Below the pieces are notes generated by a model. That model was not told the origin of the DNA. It saw only the letters and a list, made by a program, of their open reading frames with translations, and did not search any database. Shown piece by piece: positions 35,290 to 40,716 of a DNA stretch of 40,716 nucleotides; positions within the stretch are counted from its first letter, which is position 1; the number at the start of each line of letters is the position of its first letter. Origin of the DNA: Bacteroidales bacterium (GTDB lineage Bacteria > Bacteroidota > Bacteroidia > Bacteroidales > Paludibacteraceae); contig JAAYPI010000059.1 of assembly GCA_012519885.1 (NCBI GenBank), positions 1-40,716 on the forward strand, given 5' to 3'. A program made the position numbers and the translations under genes.

Positions 35290-36576
35290 TTAGTTAATGG
35301 CGTATAATAATTTTTCGCGTATAATATCTATTTTTTTATTCTCGTCAAAATCGTGTACGCAATAATCTTTACCTATATTATCTAATGCATGCTGAGTACA
35401 TGAACCATTACAAATAGGTAGGATATTACAAGCAAGGCAGGGTGGATTATTGAATTTTGACTCCATGCGTTGGTAGTATTTATCGTTCCACTCTATCGTC
35501 CCATCGTCCATTAAAACACCTTCACGATTCTCTGGTTTAAAATCTCTTGCCGTGCATTTATATACATCACCATTGAAGTTAATAGTGGCTTGGTTTTTTT
35601 TGTCCCCATAACACGATTCTCTGACAGAGTCATGGTATTTATTGTAACTTGTTTTGAGATTGTTTGCTTTAAAAACACTTATTATATCTAAAATATCGTT
35701 GTTCAAATCGGTTTTTTCTTGCCAAACCTGATTAAACGAAAAATCAATTAACTCCTTTTCGTTTTCATTTAAATCAGAAAAATCGTTGATAATATTGGTT
35801 AAATCTTCGTTAATAGTTTCTTTCGATAAATTGATACGACAAGTTACAGCTATCCGATTGTTTATACATTTCTTAATATTTGAAAATATTTTATCATAAG
35901 AACCATTATTCTCTTTCAAAAAACGAACTTTATTATGCCTGTCTCTATGTCCATCTAAAGTAATTTGAAAATGGTTTACTTTCAAAAGTTTTAGGTATTC
36001 GAGCATTTTGTTGTTTATCAATATTCCATTTGATGTGAAATTTGAGCTGAAAACAATTTTTGTATCTTTAATATGTTCATTTACAAACTCTAAAATTGGT
36101 AATACTACTTGTTTGTAACACAACAAAGGTTCGCCACCAAACCAGCTTATAGTAAAATATTTCACTACACTTTCGCTGAGTTTGCTTAATATGTGTTTTT
36201 TAATTTTTTCGATATTTACATCATTCATTTTTGAATTGACAATATGAGTTTCGTAACAATACCAACACTTTAAATTGCAATTCATTGTAGGGTTAATAAT
36301 AAGATGATAATGTTCTGGGTTATCATCTACCGATTTCACTAATTCTTTCACACATTGTATCTCATCTTTATCTGCTGGTACATAGAAGTTTTTTTTACAA
36401 AGCAAATCCCAAAAATCGGGATGAACTTCAGATAATTTAAAAATATTATCATACTGTGTATTAACCAACAAATCATATAATTCTGAATTAATAAAAATAA
36501 AATCATTTTCTAATGAATTGTAACCAACTATGAAATCATTATACGAAAAAAATATGTTAAATTGACTTGGTTTCAT
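35290..36576 (-). CDS. Radical SAM/SPASM peptide maturase
   Basis: The first 90 residues may form a precursor-recognition region. The radical SAM core has CNLKCWYC (Cys100, Cys104, Cys107), ISWFGGEPLL and ITLDGHRDRHN. The SPASM domain holds seven cysteines: Cys322, Cys341, Cys380, Cys383, Cys389, Cys393 and Cys406, enough for two auxiliary 4Fe-4S clusters. This layout is that of RiPP maturases which form thioether or carbon-carbon cross-links; it resembles the Bacteroidales double-glycine group, though I could not test this. It lies 83 bp downstream of the precursor gene, with a hairpin between them that may lower its expression. Confidence 0.92.
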   Translation of the reverse strand: MKPSQFNIFFSYNDFIVGYNSLENDFIFINSELYDLLVNTQYDNIFKLSEVHPDFWDLLCKKNFYVPADKDEIQCVKELVKSVDDNPEHYHLIINPTMNCNLKCWYCYETHIVNSKMNDVNIEKIKKHILSKLSESVVKYFTISWFGGEPLLCYKQVVLPILEFVNEHIKDTKIVFSSNFTSNGILINNKMLEYLKLLKVNHFQITLDGHRDRHNKVRFLKENNGSYDKIFSNIKKCINNRIAVTCRINLSKETINEDLTNIINDFSDLNENEKELIDFSFNQVWQEKTDLNNDILDIISVFKANNLKTSYNKYHDSVRESCYGDKKNQATINFNGDVYKCTARDFKPENREGVLMDDGTIEWNDKYYQRMESKFNNPPCLACNILPICNGSCTQHALDNIGKDYCVHDFDENKKIDIIREKLLYAIN

Positions 36577-36613
36577 AAATTTGATAATATTCTATAATTA
36601 ATTTTAATAATAA

Positions 36614-36643
36614 TTTGGAGACACATTTAATAGTGTCTCCAAA
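36614..36643 (-). terminator. Hairpin (attenuator) between precursor and maturase genes
   Basis: TTTGGAGACAC (36614-36624) and GTGTCTCCAAA (36633-36643) form a perfect 11-bp stem with an 8-nt loop. On the transcript no long U run follows, so it is more likely a partial terminator or an mRNA-stabilising end that yields more precursor than maturase mRNA, a common feature of RiPP operons. Confidence 0.65.
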
Positions 36644-36659
36644 AATAATAACTATCATC

Positions 36660-36833
36660 TTAAATAGTTGCACATATAATTCTGTTGTTTTTACACGTAC
36701 AATTATTTGTACAATAATTTACACCACTATCTCCACTACCTCCTTTGAGCTTTGTCATTTGAGTAATAGTTAGTGTAGTAAATCCACCTTTTAATATGCC
36801 ATTTTCTGATGACAATCTGGCTAATTTATTCAT
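36660..36833 (-). CDS. RiPP precursor peptide with double-glycine leader and four-cysteine core
   Basis: A 57-residue peptide from ATG 36833 (MNKLARLSS; ATG 36842 would add Met-Gly-Asn). The leader ends in QMTKLKGG (residues 25-32), a classic double-glycine site for a C39 exporter; an earlier LKGG at 14-17 is also present. The 25-residue core starts with SGDSGVNY and has cysteines at core positions 9, 13, 15 and 22 (CTNNCTC, then C after KNNRII). The position next to a radical SAM/SPASM maturase and a C39 exporter makes a modified peptide very likely. The leader resembles the Bacteroidales double-glycine rSAM targets. Cross-link type and activity are unknown. Confidence 0.85.
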   Translation of the reverse strand: MNKLARLSSENGILKGGFTTLTITQMTKLKGGSGDSGVNYCTNNCTCKNNRIICATI

Positions 36834-37009
36834 ATTTCCCATTTTTATTAAAAATATATTGTTGTTAACTTAGCGATTGATAGTTATTTTTTGATAGACA
36901 TACAATCTTATTCGGTCTATTTCTTTGGATTGCAATCAAAGAGTTATTTAAAATATTTATTTGATTCATAATTGGCCTTCTTATGTATCAAAATAAAGTA
37001 TTGAAAATG

Positions 37010-37017
37010 CAAAGTTA
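37010..37017 (-). promoter_or_regulatory. Candidate internal promoter of the precursor gene
   Basis: The minus strand reads TAACTTTG, a perfect -7 box just 3 bp past the stop codon of the upstream barrel gene. No -33 TTG is seen. A transcript from here would have a leader of about 170 nt, including an imperfect inverted repeat at 36923-36941 (around GATTGCAATC), before ATG 36833. Confidence 0.45.
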
Positions 37018-37019
37018 TT

Positions 37020-39206
37020 TTATTTACCTATACGGCTTTTTTCTTCTTGGTTACTGGCGTTGCGTTGTTCGGAGTTTATGTTGTTATTGCCAAATTTATA
37101 ATTAATGGTTATGCGTAGTTGCTGCGAATCATGGTAATTTGCAAAATTATATTGTATGTTATTTGATAGCATATTTGCATTTGATTTTTGGCTTTTTAGT
37201 ATATCGTTTGCCGATAACGAAACCGTTAATTTTTTATTTAAAAACATACAACGTATGCTCGAATTAATGCTATATAAAGCATCAACATTGGCATATCCAT
37301 CGATAAAGGGTAATTCGTAATAAAAACCAATATTTAATACGATGGTTTTATTCTTATTTAAAAAGAAATCGTTATTGGTTGTAAGGTTGCCACTAAATTT
37401 ATCCATCAATGGTAAGGTTTCAGCAATTTTCGATTTTTTGTTGATATAATAAAACACAGCATTGTTGTACGAATGCCACCACGACAGTTTATTGTAGTTC
37501 AACGATTCGGAAAAACCTATACTATAATAATTAACAAAATTCATAGTGTAATATCGGGTTACATTAGTAGACGCATCAACAAATGGAAACTGCTGAAAAT
37601 CGTTGTTTATATAGCTATACCATATTTTATGTTCAAACATTTGGGTATTTAGTACCAATTCTAAATTATTTGAATATGATGGTTTTAAATCAGGATTACC
37701 CTCAACATAACTTAGCGAATTGAGATAAAATCGAAATGGATTTAAATCACTGAAATAAGGTCGAGATGTACGACGACCATAACTTAATGATAAGGAACTA
37801 TTTTCTTTAAATCCATACACTAAATATAATGTGGGAAATAATTGTAAAACCGAGTAGTAGGGATTGTTTTGGTTCAATGTAATTGAATTGGCACGATATA
37901 AGGTATTTTCTAATCGTAAGCCAAACTGAACACCAATGTTGCCCATCCCTGTTTGTGCCGAAGCATACAAAGCTTGCGTGTTTTCATTGTACCGAAACTG
38001 ATTCGACTGATTTATATCTTCAGTATATGTGCCATTAATACTATTATAACTACGAAAAGTGTTGTTGGTTTGCGAAAACGAAACCTTTCCTCCTACGTTA
38101 ATATAAGCATATTCGTAAGGCAGTTCAACATCAAATTTAAGCGAATAATTGTTAATGTTCTTATTATTGGTATTCTTTTTTGCATAATCTGTATTCAAAA
38201 TCATATCACCATTACTGTAAAAATCTGAACCAGAGAACCATGCAGAGTCCTTGTTTGTGTATGTAAAATAATCAAAATCAATCGAAAGTTTTCGGTTTAG
38301 TGTGTCTAAATATGTTATACTATGTATATTAGCTGAATGTAGCTTTGGTTTATTTTCACTTAAACCATCAGACTTTTTAAGTAACAACAACTGTTCGTTG
38401 TTTCCAAAAATAGAAGAACCAGTATTGCTTGAAGATAAATTATTGGAAAATAAGTTGCCATTATAAAACATTCCCATCTTCCATTTATTGGTTACATCGT
38501 AATTTAATCCTGAATTAAAATTTATATTATTACTATTGTTTACGAAATCAGTGATGCTTACCCATTTCTCGAAAGGGTAATTAATTGTATGAATTACATT
38601 GTTTATATTTTTTGTTTTTTGTCCACTCAAATTGGAAAAAATTGACAATTTATCTTTTTTATAATTAAAATCTATTCCTCCATTTCCCGAAGCATAAGTA
38701 GCTTGTGTATAGCTACCTCGAACATTCATATTCCACGAATTGTTGCGGGCTTTTTTAAGTACAATATTTACGATACCGCTGTTGCCAGCGGCATCGTATT
38801 TGGCTGGCGGAGTGGTAATTACTTCGATACTTCTAATGGTAGATGCGGGTATACTTTTCAGGTAGCTAACTAAGTTTTCGCCACCAAGAGGTATTACACG
38901 GTCGTCCACTGTTAATATCATGCCACTTTTAGCAATCATACTTATTTGGTCATTTTTAACTCTTAATCCTGGCGTTATGCGTAATGCTTCAATAGCATCA
39001 TCCATAGTACTAGCTACCGAGTTTTCAACATTAAACACCAACCTATCAGTTTTACGAACAAATACTGGAGCCTTTGCTGTTACTGTAACTTCTTTGAGGT
39101 TAAGCACCCTTTCTAAGCTATCTAATTTAATGTCTAAACTATCAATCTGTGCCGAAATGTTGGCTATACCAACAAATAATAAAAATAGGACTATTCCTTT
39201 TTTCAT
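37020..39206 (-). CDS. TonB-dependent-receptor-like outer-membrane barrel in the RiPP locus
   Basis: The signal peptide (MKKGIVLFLLFVGIANISAQ) precedes a short linker, LKEVTVTAKAPVFVRKTDRL, and a plug domain (MDDAIEALRITPGLRV, then IRSIEVITTPPAKYDAAGNSGIVNIVLKK at about 130-155). The rest (about 570 residues) is barrel-like, with repeated aromatic strands, of the Bacteroidetes outer-membrane-barrel type. No N-terminal carboxypeptidase-like domain and no SusD partner are present. It lies in the RiPP operon between DUF6734 and the precursor, so it may release or take up the product, or act in immunity. The gene is intact, 728 residues. Confidence 0.85.
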   Translation of the reverse strand: MKKGIVLFLLFVGIANISAQIDSLDIKLDSLERVLNLKEVTVTAKAPVFVRKTDRLVFNVENSVASTMDDAIEALRITPGLRVKNDQISMIAKSGMILTVDDRVIPLGGENLVSYLKSIPASTIRSIEVITTPPAKYDAAGNSGIVNIVLKKARNNSWNMNVRGSYTQATYASGNGGIDFNYKKDKLSIFSNLSGQKTKNINNVIHTINYPFEKWVSITDFVNNSNNINFNSGLNYDVTNKWKMGMFYNGNLFSNNLSSSNTGSSIFGNNEQLLLLKKSDGLSENKPKLHSANIHSITYLDTLNRKLSIDFDYFTYTNKDSAWFSGSDFYSNGDMILNTDYAKKNTNNKNINNYSLKFDVELPYEYAYINVGGKVSFSQTNNTFRSYNSINGTYTEDINQSNQFRYNENTQALYASAQTGMGNIGVQFGLRLENTLYRANSITLNQNNPYYSVLQLFPTLYLVYGFKENSSLSLSYGRRTSRPYFSDLNPFRFYLNSLSYVEGNPDLKPSYSNNLELVLNTQMFEHKIWYSYINNDFQQFPFVDASTNVTRYYTMNFVNYYSIGFSESLNYNKLSWWHSYNNAVFYYINKKSKIAETLPLMDKFSGNLTTNNDFFLNKNKTIVLNIGFYYELPFIDGYANVDALYSINSSIRCMFLNKKLTVSLSANDILKSQKSNANMLSNNIQYNFANYHDSQQLRITINYKFGNNNINSEQRNASNQEEKSRIGK

Positions 39207-39242
39207 GTATAAAATGTTATTTCTTCGTAATCAATATTGTTT

Positions 39243-40586
39243 TCAATGAGTATATTCATCATGCTTAACTGCTAGAACTTTCATCCCAATATAATGCCTT
39301 AATAATTTATACAATATGGTCTGAAACTCGGCTTTTTCTTCATCTGAGGGTTCTTCCTCAAAACGACAAATAATGGCATTATACAATTCAGACTTTCTTT
39401 TTGGGCTGTTGAGTTCATAAAATATCACCTCATCCATTTGATCCATTTCACATACAAAATTATCATCCCCCAACTCTTTTGTATAAAGTTTAAATTTTTC
39501 GGTATCTTGATTAATTACAATCTCAGGTAATAGAATTATTTCATAATCAATATTATGCTGGTGATATTGGTCAATTTTTCTTACTTGTTCGTAAGTAAAT
39601 AAATCTCGTGCTAATAATCGTTTATTCGTAATTTCTGTTTCAGTATCTATATGCTGGGAATACCATTTTACTAAGTCCTCATTTTCAGTCTTGGAATACC
39701 GAAATTTAGTATATTCTTGATGATTAGGGGACGTAATATCTAAGAGTTTATTAATCCACTCTGGGTGATTATACCAGCAATATTGAAACATTTTAGAACA
39801 GGTGATGCTATCTGTTTTAAATACTCCAAGTAGGTGCAAGTAGGTTCTTGTTTCGGGGACACTATCAAAATCTCCAAACCCAATGTAATCATTGTCGCCA
39901 ATTTCGTCGTGTATCAATACTTCCACTTGTTTGTTTTCTTTGTAAGCACATTCGCAAAAAAGGACTTGTTCAAAAAAAACATTGAAGTTAAATAAGTTAA
40001 TCTTATCCCAAACGTTTTTGTTGGTATATACAAAATCACTTGCTATTTGGGTATATCTTTTAAAAAAATTGATATCATTCCCTCCGAAAATACCCATATT
40101 ATAGGCAGATTGATGTTTCCCTTTATGATAATCAAGAATTTCTTCTGGCATATAAAGCAAATTATTATGAATATTATTCCACATTTCACTATAATACTTG
40201 GTAGTTTTTTCGGGATTTTGTGCAATAAGTTCAGCCTTTAACAATTCTTCGGAGAATGGCTCAAAAATAAAAACATCGCCATCAACGTGCAAAAAAGGTT
40301 CATTTTGCAATGAGTAAACCTTAATCTTTGCCATTGCCCAAAGTTCTCCAGGTAGTTCATTTAAATCATCTAAAATAACATGTACTTTGGTATAGGGTAA
40401 ATTTAGCTGTCGTATCAAAACATCATAGCCAAATTCATCAGTATATAATTCAACTTGATTATAAAATTTGCGTAACTGGTAGCAACTAAACATCCACGAC
40501 AGCCAATGTGATTTATAATCAGCCCAGCCGTAGTTGTTTTTGATACTTTTATTTCTTCCTCCCCAAAAGGATTGTATTATTTTCAT
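39243..40586 (-). CDS. DUF6734-type, glycosyltransferase-like protein
   Basis: The 447-residue protein begins MKIIQSFWGGRNKS and has no signal peptide, so it is cytoplasmic. A GT-A-like core is suggested by the N-terminal strand order and by FLHVDGDVFIF, where Asp102 and Asp104 form a DxD-type metal motif, and by QSAYNMGIFGGND further on. It resembles the Bacteroidetes family DUF6734, which I recall near peptide-maturation genes; this was not searched. It could glycosylate the peptide or another target. It is the first gene of the locus, 36 bp upstream of the barrel gene, with a -7 box about 75 bp before its start. Confidence 0.68.
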   Translation of the reverse strand: MKIIQSFWGGRNKSIKNNYGWADYKSHWLSWMFSCYQLRKFYNQVELYTDEFGYDVLIRQLNLPYTKVHVILDDLNELPGELWAMAKIKVYSLQNEPFLHVDGDVFIFEPFSEELLKAELIAQNPEKTTKYYSEMWNNIHNNLLYMPEEILDYHKGKHQSAYNMGIFGGNDINFFKRYTQIASDFVYTNKNVWDKINLFNFNVFFEQVLFCECAYKENKQVEVLIHDEIGDNDYIGFGDFDSVPETRTYLHLLGVFKTDSITCSKMFQYCWYNHPEWINKLLDITSPNHQEYTKFRYSKTENEDLVKWYSQHIDTETEITNKRLLARDLFTYEQVRKIDQYHQHNIDYEIILLPEIVINQDTEKFKLYTKELGDDNFVCEMDQMDEVIFYELNSPKRKSELYNAIICRFEEEPSDEEKAEFQTILYKLLRHYIGMKVLAVKHDEYTH

Positions 40587-40659
40587 CTAAAAAAATTGGT
40601 TTTTAAAAAAATCATTAATTACAAATACAAAACAACCTAAGTCATACAATATTCGGCGA

Positions 40660-40680
40660 CAAAAATATAATATATTTTTG
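40660..40680. promoter_or_regulatory. Palindromic promoter region of the RiPP locus
   Basis: CAAAAATATA (40660-40669), one A, and TATATTTTTG (40671-40680) form a perfect 10-1-10 inverted repeat. The minus strand reads TATTTTTG at 40660-40667, a -7 box for the DUF6734 gene (leader about 70 nt). The plus strand reads TATTTTTG at 40673-40680, a mirror -7 box pointing off the contig. No -33 TTG fits in the minus direction. The rest of 40587-40702 shows nothing else. Confidence 0.55.
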
Positions 40681-40702
40681 TAATATTATACTTAACGATA
40701 CT

Positions 40703-40716
40703 CCCCCCCCCCCCCC
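40703..40716. repeat. Run of 14 C at the contig end
   Basis: The window stops inside an uninterrupted C run, striking in such AT-rich DNA. It begins 35 bp upstream of the minus-strand -7 box of the RiPP locus. Its true length and what lies beyond cannot be seen. Confidence 0.85.

Noticed and set aside
1-40716. CRISPR arrays, tRNA genes, insertion sequences
   Set aside because: Looked for regular spaced repeats, cloverleaf-like segments and transposase genes with terminal repeats; none seen by eye.

Overview
The window looks like a contig from an AT-rich member of Bacteroidetes, most likely Bacteroidales. The evidence is the repeated use of the Bacteroidetes promoter (a -7 box TAnnTTTG, in six places with TTG/TTTG exactly 20 bp upstream), starts without clear Shine-Dalgarno sites, and family types typical of the phylum (DUF5916 barrel protein, LytTR regulator with four membrane segments, large TPR lipoprotein, 624-residue ParE, DUF6734). 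No tRNA, rRNA, CRISPR array or insertion sequence was recognised.

Layout. The left edge carries a strong outward-facing promoter with a leader hairpin, possibly that of an rRNA operon beyond the contig. Bases 278-5180 hold an alpha/beta-hydrolase-like protein, a membrane-bound LytTR regulator and a large DUF5916 outer-membrane protein. Bases 5476-9184 hold an oxidative-stress pair (perR and a peroxiredoxin) with a clear operator, divergent from topA. From about 9.2 to 31.2 kb the region is mostly housekeeping: an M48 lipoprotease, proB-proA, a lysE/GT2/M28/rnhB operon, lpxH, a pta / 3-hydroxyacyl-CoA dehydrogenase / ackA operon, xerD with an acyltransferase, a CYTH protein, rpiB, a degenerate arginase-family protein, aroA, parE, a 58-residue membrane protein, a BASS-type transporter and a major TPR/OmpA-like lipoprotein.

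The right-hand 8 kb (32.4-40.6 kb, all on the minus strand) is the most interesting part. It reads as a ribosomally synthesised, post-translationally modified peptide (RiPP) locus. In transcription order it has a DUF6734 glycosyltransferase-like protein, a TonB-receptor-like barrel, a short precursor peptide with a double-glycine leader and a four-cysteine core, a radical SAM/SPASM maturase, a GIN-domain (DUF2807) repeat protein and a C39-peptidase ABC exporter. The proposed flow is: the maturase installs cross-links on the Cys-rich core, and the ABC exporter cuts after Gly-Gly and exports the product. The roles of the barrel, the GIN protein and DUF6734 are open. No HlyD-type adaptor is present. 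A second radical SAM/SPASM gene converges on the locus. The contig stops in a run of 14 C just upstream of the locus promoter.

All assignments come from reading the sequence by eye. No database search was run.
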